Origin: JAHFOW01 sp046350595
GTDB taxonomy: Bacteria > Planctomycetota > Brocadiia > Brocadiales > Brocadiaceae
DNA: 64,000 nucleotides
Reading direction: 5' to 3'
Assembly: GCA_046350595.1 (NCBI GenBank)
Contig: JAXMAC010000001.1
Span: 1-64,000, forward strand
This document shows positions 24,810-34,800 of this stretch, piece after piece. How positions within the stretch are numbered: the stretch's first letter is position 1; each line of letters begins with the position of its first letter. The position numbers and the translations under genes are program-made. Under the pieces are notes generated by a model. It worked only from the letters and a program-made list of their open reading frames with translations. It was not told the origin of the DNA and searched no databases.

Positions 24810-25655
24810 TTATAAATTGCCCCTTGCGCCAGTCCTTCTTCTGCGGATTATAAACCTGCCACTGATAGCCTTCCTTTTCCTTGTTTTTCCACCTTTAGCT
24901 AATAACCCTGTACGAGAACAAGGATGCCTTCCACCGCCACTTCTCCCTTCACCACCACCTAATGGATGCGCAACAGGATTTTGTGCAACACCTCTGACAC
25001 GCGGCCTTATCCCCTTCCAGCGGTTCCGACCTGCCTTGCCTATACGAATATTAATATGATCTGCATTTCCCAATTGTCCTATTGTTGCCCTACAACCATC
25101 AAATATTTTCCTCACCTCGCCCGACGGCAGTATAACATGTGCATAGCTACCTTCCTTCGCAAGCAACTTTGCAGCATTACCAGCAGAACGAACTAAATGC
25201 CCACCCTGCCCGGCACGCAGCTCTATATTATGAATGTCCATGCCCAAAGGAATATTTCTTAATGGCATACTATTACCAACTTCCGGCTCTACCTTGTCAC
25301 CAGACACCACTATTTGACCAACCCGCAAATTGTCTGGAGCAAGTATATATCTCTTCTCACCGTCAGCGTAATTTAACAGCGCAATTCTCGCCGTCCTGTT
25401 GGGATCATACTCTATACTTGCCACCTTAGCTGGTATATTGTCTTTTCTTCTCTTAAAATCAATTATTCTATAATGACGCCTACTTCCACCACCAATATGC
25501 TCCGCAGTAACTTTCCCCTCTGTATTTCTTCCGCCTGTTTTTCGTAAAGGTTCAATTAACGATTTTTCCGGTTTTGTTTTGGTTATTTCCGAGAAATCCG
25601 ACACACTAGCAAATCTTCTTCCAGGGGTCACCGGTTTATAATATTTGATACCCAT
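24810..25655 (-). CDS. rplB: 50S ribosomal protein L2
   Basis: A 281-residue protein needed for subunit joining and peptidyl transfer. MGIKYYKPVTPGRRFASVSD, RHYRIIDFKRRKDNIPAKVA and the conserved C-terminal VRGVAQNPVAHPLGGGEGRS (with the key histidine) are complete. Confidence 0.97.
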   Translation of the reverse strand: MGIKYYKPVTPGRRFASVSDFSEITKTKPEKSLIEPLRKTGGRNTEGKVTAEHIGGGSRRHYRIIDFKRRKDNIPAKVASIEYDPNRTARIALLNYADGEKRYILAPDNLRVGQIVVSGDKVEPEVGNSMPLRNIPLGMDIHNIELRAGQGGHLVRSAGNAAKLLAKEGSYAHVILPSGEVRKIFDGCRATIGQLGNADHINIRIGKAGRNRWKGIRPRVRGVAQNPVAHPLGGGEGRSGGGRHPCSRTGLLAKGGKTRKRKAISGRFIIRRRRTGARGNL

Positions 25656-25685
25656 TATCTATCCTCTTCCCGCTCTTTCCAAGAA

Positions 25686-25967
25686 TTAATAACCAAGATC
25701 TATTGTACTTCCCTCTTTCAATGTAACTATCGCCTTTTTCCAATCGCCAGTCTTTCCGAGCCTGAATCTTACCCGCTTAGTCTTGCCCTTCTTTATCAGC
25801 GTCCTGACATCTTTAACCTTCACATTAAAACACTTTTCAACGGCTTCTTTAATCTGAATCTTATTAGCCTTAAAATCGACTTCGAAATGAAAAGCATTTT
25901 TATTTTCGCTATCAGCTACACTTTTTTCCGTTCGTAAAGGCCTTTTTATTATCTGATATATGTCCAT
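25686..25967 (-). CDS. rplW: 50S ribosomal protein L23
   Basis: A 93-residue exit-site protein that docks trigger factor and SRP. IKRPLRTEKSVADSENKNAF and the VKVKDVRTLIKKGKTKRVRF loop are typical. It lies 13 bases after rplD. Confidence 0.96.
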   Translation of the reverse strand: MDIYQIIKRPLRTEKSVADSENKNAFHFEVDFKANKIQIKEAVEKCFNVKVKDVRTLIKKGKTKRVRFRLGKTGDWKKAIVTLKEGSTIDLGY

Positions 25968-25980
25968 GGTTACGCAACTC

Positions 25981-26592
25981 CTAACGAATATTTTTTAAAG
26001 CATCTTTCATGATTAAAATCTTCTTGGGTTTTAAAACTTCGTAGGCATTTAACTCACAACTTCTCATCACTTTAACATGTGGAATATTTCGAGCTGATTT
26101 CCATACTACTTCATTCTCTCCATGCACAACGATCAGGCAACTTTTACCATTCACCTGAAAAACTTTCAAGATTTCAATCATTTTTTTTGTTTTTGGATAT
26201 TCAAGTCCAAAATCGTCAACCACAACTAACTCATCATCACGAATTTTTGAAATCAAAGCGGAAAATAACGCCTGCTTCCTCGCCTTCTTTGGAATTGAAT
26301 AAGAATAATCACGCGGTCTTGGGCCAAACGCAACGCCACCGCCCCTCCAAAGAGGGGAACGTATGCTCCCAGCCCTCGCTCTGCCAGTATGTTTTTGAAC
26401 CCAAGGCTTTTTTCCACCACCCGCTACTTCCCCCTTTGTTTTCGTACATGCATTTCCTTGCCTTCTGTTTGCCTCATACATCAATACCGCATCACGCAAC
26501 AACACCTTGCGAACAGGCCCACCAAAATTATTATCATCTAATTGCAAATTCTCAATTTTTTCAGCTAATCTATTATGCACAGGTATTTCCAT
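25981..26592 (-). CDS. rplD: 50S ribosomal protein L4
   Basis: A 203-residue tunnel protein. GGKKPWVQKHTGRARAGSIR and SPLWRGGGVAFGPRPRDYSY are diagnostic. In E. coli L4 represses the S10 operon; here the leader upstream of rpsJ is only about 92 bases and lies behind tuf, so that mechanism is not evident. Confidence 0.97.
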   Translation of the reverse strand: MEIPVHNRLAEKIENLQLDDNNFGGPVRKVLLRDAVLMYEANRRQGNACTKTKGEVAGGGKKPWVQKHTGRARAGSIRSPLWRGGGVAFGPRPRDYSYSIPKKARKQALFSALISKIRDDELVVVDDFGLEYPKTKKMIEILKVFQVNGKSCLIVVHGENEVVWKSARNIPHVKVMRSCELNAYEVLKPKKILIMKDALKNIR

Positions 26593-26596
26593 ACTC

Positions 26597-27232
26597 TCAC
26601 TTACCCATTCCCTTACGTTTGTTCAAAACAAGGTAGCTCCCCCTGAAACCAGGGATAGCCCCCCTGAGAAACAAAAGATTTCTTTCCTTATCTATTCTAA
26701 CAATGTCAATATTTTTAATGGTAACGCGCTCGTTACCCAAACGACCGGACATCTTTTTTCCCCTGAATACACGGCCTGGATCGGTATTTGAGCTGATAGA
26801 ACCAGGCGGCCTATGTCTCGTAGAGCCGTGAGTATTCAAACCGCCTTTAAAATTCCATCTTTTCATCACACCGGCATACCCCTTACCCTTGGTCATACCT
26901 ATTACATCAAGAACTTTAATATTATCAAAAATATCCACCGAAAAAGTTTGACCTAACTTCACTTCAACACCAGGCTCTGGAGTCAACTCCCTCACAAATC
27001 TTTTTGGACACACCGCAGCTTTTTCAGCAAGACCAAGTTCTGGTTTTATAGCTCTCTTTTTTTTCTTATCATCAAAGCCCAGCTGTATAGCTGAATAACC
27101 ATCGGTTTCCACGGTCTTTACCTGCATTACACTACAAGGACCAGCCTGAATTACCGTTACAGGAAGAAGCCTACCATCTTCAGAATAAATCTGAGTCATA
27201 CCAATTTTTTTACCAAGAAGGCCACTCAACAT
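26597..27232 (-). CDS. rplC: 50S ribosomal protein L3
   Basis: A 211-residue protein of the peptidyl transferase region. GLLGKKIGMTQIYSEDGRLL at the start and GVMKRWNFKGGLNTHGSTRH with RPPGSISSNTDPGRVFRGKK (methylated glutamine region) are canonical. Confidence 0.97.
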   Translation of the reverse strand: MLSGLLGKKIGMTQIYSEDGRLLPVTVIQAGPCSVMQVKTVETDGYSAIQLGFDDKKKKRAIKPELGLAEKAAVCPKRFVRELTPEPGVEVKLGQTFSVDIFDNIKVLDVIGMTKGKGYAGVMKRWNFKGGLNTHGSTRHRPPGSISSNTDPGRVFRGKKMSGRLGNERVTIKNIDIVRIDKERNLLFLRGAIPGFRGSYLVLNKRKGMGK

Positions 27233-27266
27233 TCTTATTTCCTCATCACTTTATTTATTCCAGAAA

Positions 27267-27575
27267 CTATGCCTTAATTTTAATTTCTATACCGGCAGGC
27301 ATATTTATTTTATTTAACGCATCCATCGTTTTTGATGTGGGCTCTACAATATCAATCAGACGTTTATGAGTTCTAATCTCAAACTGCTCTCGCGACTTTT
27401 TGTCGACATGAGGAGATCTTAACACAGTGTATCTTTCAATACGCGTTGGCAAAGGAACAGGCCCATATACCTTTGCACCAGTGCGCTTTGCAGTTTCTAC
27501 TACTTCCAAGGCTGACTGGTCAAGTATTCTGTGATCGTAAGCCTCCATTCTTATTCTAATTTTCTGATCCAACAC
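27267..27575 (-). CDS. rpsJ: 30S ribosomal protein S10
   Basis: A 102-residue head protein that is also the NusE transcription elongation partner of NusG. IRIRMEAYDHRILDQSALEV, GPVPLPTRIERYTVLRSPHV and MPAGIEIKIKA are canonical. It heads the S10 cluster, 92 bases after the intact tuf gene. Confidence 0.97.
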   Translation of the reverse strand: MLDQKIRIRMEAYDHRILDQSALEVVETAKRTGAKVYGPVPLPTRIERYTVLRSPHVDKKSREQFEIRTHKRLIDIVEPTSKTMDALNKINMPAGIEIKIKA

Positions 27576-27667
27576 CTTTAAACTCCATAGAGAAGCTGTT
27601 AATTATTAAATTGCCAAAAGAGAATATGTTACCAAAGATTTAAGCAAAGTCAACCAAAAAATATTAT

Positions 27668-28870
27668 TTATCCAATAATTTTTGTAACAACACCAGCGCC
27701 AACAGTCTTTCCACCCTCACGGATAGCAAAACGCAAACCCTCATCCATTGCCACAGGCGTTAACAATTCCACCGCTACCTTCACATTATCCCCAGGCATT
27801 ACCATCTCAGCCCCACCCGTCAATGTCACCACGCCCGTCACATCCGTCGTCCTGAAATAAAACTGCGGACGGTATCCATTAAAAAACGGTGTGTGCCTGC
27901 CGCCCTCCTCCTTCGTCAGTATATACGCTTCCGCTTCATACTTCTTGTGCGGTGTTATACTGCCAGGCTTAGCCAATACCTGCCCTCTCTCCAAATCCTC
28001 CTTTTCAACACCCCTCAACAACACTCCCAAATTGTCGCCCGCCTGGCCCTCATCCAGCGTCTTATTGAACATCTCCACCCCGGTCACAATGGTCTTCTTT
28101 ATTTCAGGTTTTATCCCTACAATATCAACCTCTTCTCCCACCTTTACACGACCCCTCTCCACTCTCCCCGTTCCCACTGTTCCCCTGCCTTTTATACTAA
28201 ATACATCTTCTATCGACATCAAAAATGGCTTATCTATTTCCCTTACCGGGTCGGGTATATACGTATCCACAGCATCCATCAACTTCAATATTGGACCACA
28301 GTTCGCACACGTCGCCACACCACACCCACATTCATTCGCCTTCAGCGCAGAACCCCTCACCACCGGAATATCATCGCCGGGAAAATTATACTTGCTTAAC
28401 AGCTCCCTTACTTCCATCTCCACCAAGTCTAACAATTCAGGATCTTCAAGCATATCCACCTTATTCATAAACACCACTATCCTCGGCACGCCTACCTGCC
28501 TTGCCAACAGGATATGCTCTCTTGTTTGCGGCATCGGCCCATCCGGAGCGCTTACCACCAGTATTGCGCCATCCATCTGCGCAGCTCCTGTAATCATATT
28601 CTTCACATAATCTGCATGACCAGGACAGTCCACATGTGCATAATGCCTCTTCTGCGTCTCGTACTCCACATGCGAGATCGCTATCGTTATTCCCCTCTCC
28701 CTCTCTTCCGGCGCTTTATCTATAGAATCATATGGCCTCTCTTTTGCCAATCCCTGCTTCGCCAATACATGGGTTATCACCGATGTCAACGTCGTCTTAC
28801 CATGATCTACGTGCCCTATCGTTCCTACATTCACATGCGGCTTCGTCCGCTTAAATACCTCTTTCGCCAT
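27668..28870 (-). CDS. tuf: elongation factor Tu (intact copy)
   Basis: A 400-residue GTPase delivering aminoacyl-tRNA to the ribosome. GHVDHGKTTL is the P loop, DCPGHADYVKNMITGAAQMD the switch II region and NKVDM the base-recognition motif. Domain 2 begins around KPFLMSIEDVFSIKGRGTVG and domain 3 is complete, ending in VVTKIIG. A small cysteine-rich insert (CGCGVATCANCG) around residues 180-192 in the G domain could bind metal. A second, frameshifted copy over 99 percent identical lies at 43399-44602. Confidence 0.97.
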   Translation of the reverse strand: MAKEVFKRTKPHVNVGTIGHVDHGKTTLTSVITHVLAKQGLAKERPYDSIDKAPEERERGITIAISHVEYETQKRHYAHVDCPGHADYVKNMITGAAQMDGAILVVSAPDGPMPQTREHILLARQVGVPRIVVFMNKVDMLEDPELLDLVEMEVRELLSKYNFPGDDIPVVRGSALKANECGCGVATCANCGPILKLMDAVDTYIPDPVREIDKPFLMSIEDVFSIKGRGTVGTGRVERGRVKVGEEVDIVGIKPEIKKTIVTGVEMFNKTLDEGQAGDNLGVLLRGVEKEDLERGQVLAKPGSITPHKKYEAEAYILTKEEGGRHTPFFNGYRPQFYFRTTDVTGVVTLTGGAEMVMPGDNVKVAVELLTPVAMDEGLRFAIREGGKTVGAGVVTKIIG

Positions 28871-28903
28871 CTGTCAAACCTCCAAATACCTTCGTGAAAA
28901 ATA

Positions 28904-30958
28904 TTAAGCTACACTACTAAATGCCTTTGCAGGAGCAGGCCTGTACTCGAGAGGTTCCATAGTATAAGTTCCTCTACCCTGAGTTATCGATCTTAACACT
29001 GTTGCATATCCAAACATCTCTGCAAGAGGTACCTCGCCCTTTATTATACGAAGACCTCCTCTCGAACCCATTTCTATTATATTTGCCCTGCGGCTATGTA
29101 TTTCGCTAATTACATCACCCATATATTGCTCTGGAACTGTTATTTCCAAAGACATTATTGGCTCCAGCAAAATGGATTTAGCCATTTCAACGCCCTTTTT
29201 GAGTGCAATACTCGCTGCCGTATAAAAGGCAAAATCTGAAGAATCAACCGGATGAGTCGAACCATCCGTTAACGTTACTTTTATGTCAATGAGTGGATAA
29301 CCACCGAGTACACCTGTTGTAGCCGCATCTCTTATACCTTTTTCAACAGACCTTACATATTGCTTTGGTATCTTTCCGCCTACAATGGCATCCTCGAAAG
29401 TTACAGCCTCTTCGCCTTTAAATGGTTCCAGTATAATCCAGATATGTCCATACTGACCATGACCGCCCGTCTGTTGAATAAATTTGCCTTCAACCTCAAC
29501 CTTTTTGCCAATTGTTTCCCGATAGGATACTTTTGGCGCGCCTACATTGGCATCCACTTTATACTCTGATAACATCCTGTTCTTAATAACCTCTAAATGC
29601 AATTCTCCCATTCCGGAAATGATTTGTTGCCCTGTTTCTTTATCAACAAACGTTTTGAATGTTGGGTCTTCCTTCGCCAATTTGGCTAGAACCATACCTA
29701 GCTTCTCTTTCTCAGCGTCAGATTTCGGCTCTATAGCCATTGAAATAACCGTCTCTGGAAATTCCATTTTTTCAAGTACAATAGGTTGGTCAATATCGCA
29801 TAATGTGTCACCTGTAACTGTATACTTTAATCCTATTACCGCACCGATGTCTCCGGCGCTTAATGCTTCTGTCTGCTCTCTATTATTAGCATGCATCTTA
29901 TATATACGACTGACTAATTCTTTTTTGTCTTTTCCAGAATTCAAAACTCTTGACCCTGAAGTTATTTTACCAGAATATACACGGACGAAAGTTAAATCAC
30001 CGTGTTTATCTGATGCTATTTTAAACGCAAGCGCACAAAAAGGTTCTGAAGGAAGCGGTTTTCTTGAGATCTCTTCATCCGTATTTGGATTTGTACCCGT
30101 CACTGCCTTCTTATCTATAGGTGATGGTAAATAGTCACATACTGCATCTAAAAGTGGCTGAACACCTTTTCTCTTAAATGCTGAACCACACATCACAGGC
30201 ACAAATTTTAAACCAATTGTACCTTCACGCAGGGCCTTTTTAATTTCTTCATTTGATATAAGCTCGCCATTCAAGAATTTTTCTGTTAACCAATCGACCT
30301 GCTCTGCTAATCCTTCGATCATTTTTTCTCTTTGACGTATTGCTTCTGCCTTGTATTCATCAGGTATTTCTGTAATTGAATAATTTACCCCTAAACTATC
30401 TTCGGTATCCGTATACACAATAGCTTTCATTGTTACCAGGTCAATAACACCTGCAAAGTTCTGTTCACTTCCAATTGGCATTTGAATAGGTATAGCTTTC
30501 GTCCCCAATCTTTCATTAATTTCACTCACAACCCGCAGGAAATCAGCGCCAACTCTATCCATTTTGTTAACAAAGCATATCCTTGGTACATTATATTTAT
30601 CCGCCTGACGCCATACCGTTTCCGATTGCGCTTCTACTCCTCCTACACCACAAAATACACATACGGCCCCATCCAAAACGCGAAGAGAACGTTCAACCTC
30701 TACTGTGAAATCAACGTGTCCCGGTGTATCAATAAGATTAAAATGATGATCTTTCCAAAAACATGTGGTTGCTGCAGCAGTAATCGTTATACCACGCTTC
30801 TGTTCTTCTTCCATCCAGTCCATAACGCATGTGCCGTCATGTACCTCTCCCATTTTGTATGATTTACCGGTGTAAAAGAGAATACGTTCAGACGTAGTTG
30901 TTTTGCCAGCGTCAATATGAGCCGCAATTCCAAAATTTCTCACTTTTTCTATATTCAT
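28904..30958 (-). CDS. fusA: elongation factor G
   Basis: A 684-residue translocase GTPase. AHIDAGKTTT (P loop), KRGITITAAA, DTPGHVDFTVEVERSL and NKMDRVGAD give the G domain. Domain IV has the GGHGQYGH segment and the C terminus is complete. It lies in the standard rpsL-rpsG-fusA-tuf order. Confidence 0.97.
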   Translation of the reverse strand: MNIEKVRNFGIAAHIDAGKTTTSERILFYTGKSYKMGEVHDGTCVMDWMEEEQKRGITITAAATTCFWKDHHFNLIDTPGHVDFTVEVERSLRVLDGAVCVFCGVGGVEAQSETVWRQADKYNVPRICFVNKMDRVGADFLRVVSEINERLGTKAIPIQMPIGSEQNFAGVIDLVTMKAIVYTDTEDSLGVNYSITEIPDEYKAEAIRQREKMIEGLAEQVDWLTEKFLNGELISNEEIKKALREGTIGLKFVPVMCGSAFKRKGVQPLLDAVCDYLPSPIDKKAVTGTNPNTDEEISRKPLPSEPFCALAFKIASDKHGDLTFVRVYSGKITSGSRVLNSGKDKKELVSRIYKMHANNREQTEALSAGDIGAVIGLKYTVTGDTLCDIDQPIVLEKMEFPETVISMAIEPKSDAEKEKLGMVLAKLAKEDPTFKTFVDKETGQQIISGMGELHLEVIKNRMLSEYKVDANVGAPKVSYRETIGKKVEVEGKFIQQTGGHGQYGHIWIILEPFKGEEAVTFEDAIVGGKIPKQYVRSVEKGIRDAATTGVLGGYPLIDIKVTLTDGSTHPVDSSDFAFYTAASIALKKGVEMAKSILLEPIMSLEITVPEQYMGDVISEIHSRRANIIEMGSRGGLRIIKGEVPLAEMFGYATVLRSITQGRGTYTMEPLEYRPAPAKAFSSVA

Positions 30959-30976
30959 ATCACTAAACTTCCTATT

Positions 30977-31459
30977 TTAAAATTTAGACCATGCAAAGTG
31001 TGCAAACGCCTTATTTGCCTCAGCCATTTTATGTGTATTTTCTCTTTGGGTTATAGCAGTGCCTTGTTTCTTATAAGCGTCATCTATTTCTTCGGCTAGC
31101 CTCTGAAACATTGGCCGACCTTTCTTTGCCTTTGCGGCGTTTATTATCCAACGGATCGCTAATGACTGTTGCCTCTGTTTTGGCACTTCAACGGGTACCT
31201 GATATGTAGCGCCACCTACGCGCTTTGAACGTACCTCAACCAAAGGTTTTACATTATTAATTATAGTTTCAAATATCTCTAGTGGTTCAACATCACCAAT
31301 TTTCTTTGTAACGATATCCATTGCATCATAAAAAACTTTTTCTGCAACACTCTTCTTGCCTTTACTCATCAAGCAATTAATAAACTTCGATACTAGCTTA
31401 CTTTTAAATTTAGTATCCGGTTGTAAAAAAATCTCTGTGCTTCTATAAGCGAGTGCCAT
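30977..31459 (-). CDS. rpsG: 30S ribosomal protein S7
   Basis: A 160-residue head assembly protein. KLVSKFINCLMSKGKKSVAE, RVGGATYQVPVEVPKQRQQS and RENTHKMAEANKAFAHFAW are canonical. In other bacteria S7 represses the str operon; no separate leader is visible here. Confidence 0.97.
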   Translation of the reverse strand: MALAYRSTEIFLQPDTKFKSKLVSKFINCLMSKGKKSVAEKVFYDAMDIVTKKIGDVEPLEIFETIINNVKPLVEVRSKRVGGATYQVPVEVPKQRQQSLAIRWIINAAKAKKGRPMFQRLAEEIDDAYKKQGTAITQRENTHKMAEANKAFAHFAWSKF

Positions 31460-31485
31460 ACACTACCTTCTCCTTCAAAGAAAAA

Positions 31486-31857
31486 CTACTTAGGGGTTTT
31501 TGTTCCATATTTCGAGCGTGAACGCCGTCTTCCATCAACGCCTGCACAATCCAGCGTCCCACGTATTATATGATACTTAATACCTGGAAGATCCCTCACA
31601 CGACCTCCACGCACTAACACAATCGAATGTTCCTGTAAATTATGACCTTCGCCTGGAATATAGGCCGTTATCTCTCTTCCGTTAGACAATCTGACCCTTG
31701 CTACCTTTCTCAAAGCGGAGTTCGGTTTTTTCGGTGTCCTCGTCATAACCTGAAGACATACCCCCTTTTTCTGAGAACACTTTTCCAAATCTGGACTCTT
31801 ACTCTTCCTTTTTACGTTCTTTCTACCTTTTCTGATCAATTGATTTATTGTTGGCAT
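31486..31857 (-). CDS. rpsL: 30S ribosomal protein S12
   Basis: A 123-residue decoding-centre protein. PTINQLIRKGRKNVKRKSKS, RTPKKPNSALRKVARVRLSN with the conserved K of the PNSALRK loop, and IPGEGHNLQEHSIVLVRGGR are canonical. It follows rpoC by 12 bases, so the beta and str clusters are joined without a gap. Confidence 0.97.
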   Translation of the reverse strand: MPTINQLIRKGRKNVKRKSKSPDLEKCSQKKGVCLQVMTRTPKKPNSALRKVARVRLSNGREITAYIPGEGHNLQEHSIVLVRGGRVRDLPGIKYHIIRGTLDCAGVDGRRRSRSKYGTKTPK

Positions 31858-31869
31858 ATTTCTTCACCT

Positions 31870-34800
31870 TTATTGGGTTGATGTAACAAGCTCTTTTTCC
31901 TTATCTTTTTCGTTCATTTTTAACTCCTTTTGTTCTAAAGGAACTGACGTGAGGGTACAGTAGGCCTTATAACCAGTTCCGGCGGGGACCAAATGTCCAA
32001 GGATTACGTTTTCTTTCAAACCGACTAACTCGTCTATCTTTCCTTCGAGGGCCGCCCTCGTCAGCACCTTAGTGGTCTCCTGGAACGAAGCAGCAGATAT
32101 AAAACTGTCAGACTGCAGAGATGCTTTCGTAATACCTAACAACAAAGGCTTTGCTGTTGCTGGCTTTCCTCCCTTTTCAATTATCTTTTTGTTTTCACCT
32201 TTAAATCTGAATTTATCGACAATCTGACCGGGTAAAAAAATAGTATCGCCTACATCGTCAACTTTTACCTTTCTCAGCATTTGACCAATTATTATCTCAA
32301 TATGTTTATCGTCAATCGGTACATTTTGAGATCTGTATACATTTTGAACTTCTTTCAACATGTACGTTTGCAACTCTTCTTCGCCACTTATCCTTAATAT
32401 GTCCTGCAAAATCAGGGGACCTTCCACTAACGGACTACCCGCTCTAATTCGATCCCCCCTATGCACCTTTAAATGCTTACCTCTTGGGACAAGGTGTTCA
32501 ATTTCCATACCTGTTTCACTCTTAACTATAATCGTACGCTTCCCACGTCTTTTTTCACCCACTTCAACCAAGCCGTCTATTTCACTCATTACGGCTGGGT
32601 CTTTTGGCTTCCTGGATTCGAAAATTTCGGCAACTCTTGGCAGACCACCTGTAATATCCTCTGTTCTAGAAATTTCTCGTGGTGTTTTGGCAAGCAAAGT
32701 ACCGGCTATTACCGTCTCTCCTTCTTCCACCTCGATATGTGCTTTCTCTGGAATTGAATAAAGCCCAAGTATCTTACCTGTTTCGTCTTCAATAATAATC
32801 TGAGGATGCAGGTCTCCCTTATGTTCCATTATCACTTTCCGCTTAATCCCCGAAGAAGCATCCGATTCCTGCCTCATTGTCTTCCCTAAGACGATATCTT
32901 CAAATCGCACTTTACCGGACATTTCACTCAGGATAGGTATCATGTGCGGATCCCATCTCGTTAACACTTGATGAGCAATGACGCTATCATTTTCTTTTAC
33001 CAATACCTCTGCCCCAAGGACAAGTGTGTGTTTGTCAATCTGCCTTCCCTTTGAATCTACAAGCAAAATCTCTCCGTTTGCATTAATCGCAACATTCTTA
33101 CCCTCTGGATTCTTAACAACATTCAAATTGTTGTATTTTACAATACCTGCACGCTTAGCCTTTATTTCAGATTCTTCCACTGAACGTGTTGCAGTTCCAC
33201 CAATATGAAATGTTTTCATGGTGAGCTGTGTGCCCGGCTCACCAATTGACTGCGCAGCAATGATACCCACAGCCATACCTTCTTCTACAAAGTCTCCCCT
33301 CGACAAATCCATTCCATAGCACTTGACACAAAGCCCCAATGACATTTCACAGGTTAGCGGCGAACGAACCTTGATTTTTTCGTACCCTAACGCCTCTATT
33401 CTTTTCGCCTTTTCTTCGGTAATTAATTCATTTTCTTTTACTATTACTTCATCCTTAATCAAGTCAACTATATTGTTTCTTGCCACCCGACCATTAATCA
33501 CCTTGCTGAGGGGAACTTCGACTTTTTCACCTCGGTAAATAACACTCTTGGTAATACCATTGGTCGTACCGCAATCCTGTGCGGTTATGACTACGTTCTG
33601 CGCAACATCTGCTAGCTTTCTAGTCAAATAGCCGGAATCAGCTGTTTTTAAAGCGGTATCAGCCAACCCTTTTCTCGCACCGTGTGTTGAACTGAAATAC
33701 TCCAGCACGCCAAGCCCTTCCCTGAAATTCGCTTTAATCGGAGTCTCGATAATCTTACCGGATGGCTTTGCCATTAAACCACGCATACCAGCTAACTGCC
33801 GCAATTGCTGTGAGCTACCTCTTGCCCCAGAAGCAGACATCAAATAAACCGGGTTCAAATACGGCTTACCATCCCTCGTATCTGTTCTCAGCTCGCTAAT
33901 CATCTCCTCTGCAACTCGCTCGCTGGCAGAAGTCCATGCATCTATGATCTGGTTATAACGCTCACCTTCTGTAATTACACCTTTTCTATACAAATTCTGT
34001 ATTCGTTCTATTTCTTTTTGTGTTTTATCTATTATTTCACGCTTCTTTGTCGGCATTTTTACATCTGTTATTGCAAATGAAAGCCCGGCTTTCGTACACT
34101 CCTTAAAGCCTGTCTCTTTAATATCATCCAGCAATACGATTGTCTCTGCTCTTCCGAGAAGTTTATAACAGTCCTGGATAATCCTACTAATACCTTTCAG
34201 ATCTAAAGCATAATTGTAGAATGGCATCCCTTGAGGTAAAATATTATTAAAAACCACACGCCCTACAGTAGTCTTACATAAACCACTTTTAGGTTCTTCA
34301 GAGCCAAAACGATCCTTTATTATCTTAGACTGACTTAGTCTTACTAAAATCTTTGTATGAAGTCTCACCTTTTTCACTGCAAGTGCAAAAAGAACCTCAT
34401 CGGAGCCGTTAAATTTCATAAGCTCCCCTTCGCTTTCTTCTTGAACACTTGTCGTTAGATAAGCACAACCTAAAACAATATCTTGGGTTGGTGTTATGAT
34501 AGGCTCACCTGATGCGGGAGAAAAGATATTATTCGTCGACAACATGAGCGTGACAGCCTCTGACTGCGCCTCAATTGATAGCGGCAGGTGTACTGCCATC
34601 TGATCACCGTCAAAATCAGCATTAAATCCCCTGCAAACTAACGGGTGTAACTTTATCGCATTACCCTCAACGAGAATAGGTTCAAATGCCTGAATACCCA
34701 TCCTGTGTAATGTCGGAGCACGATTCAGCAATACAGGGTGCCTTTTCACAACTTCCTCTAAAATATCCCATACTTCTCTATCCTTACGCCCTAACATCTT

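Noticed and set aside
27891..28610. 239-codon frame opposite tuf, repeated opposite the second tuf copy
   Set aside because: The frame is an effect of codon use on the other strand. Its presence in both copies follows from their identity and is not evidence of a gene.
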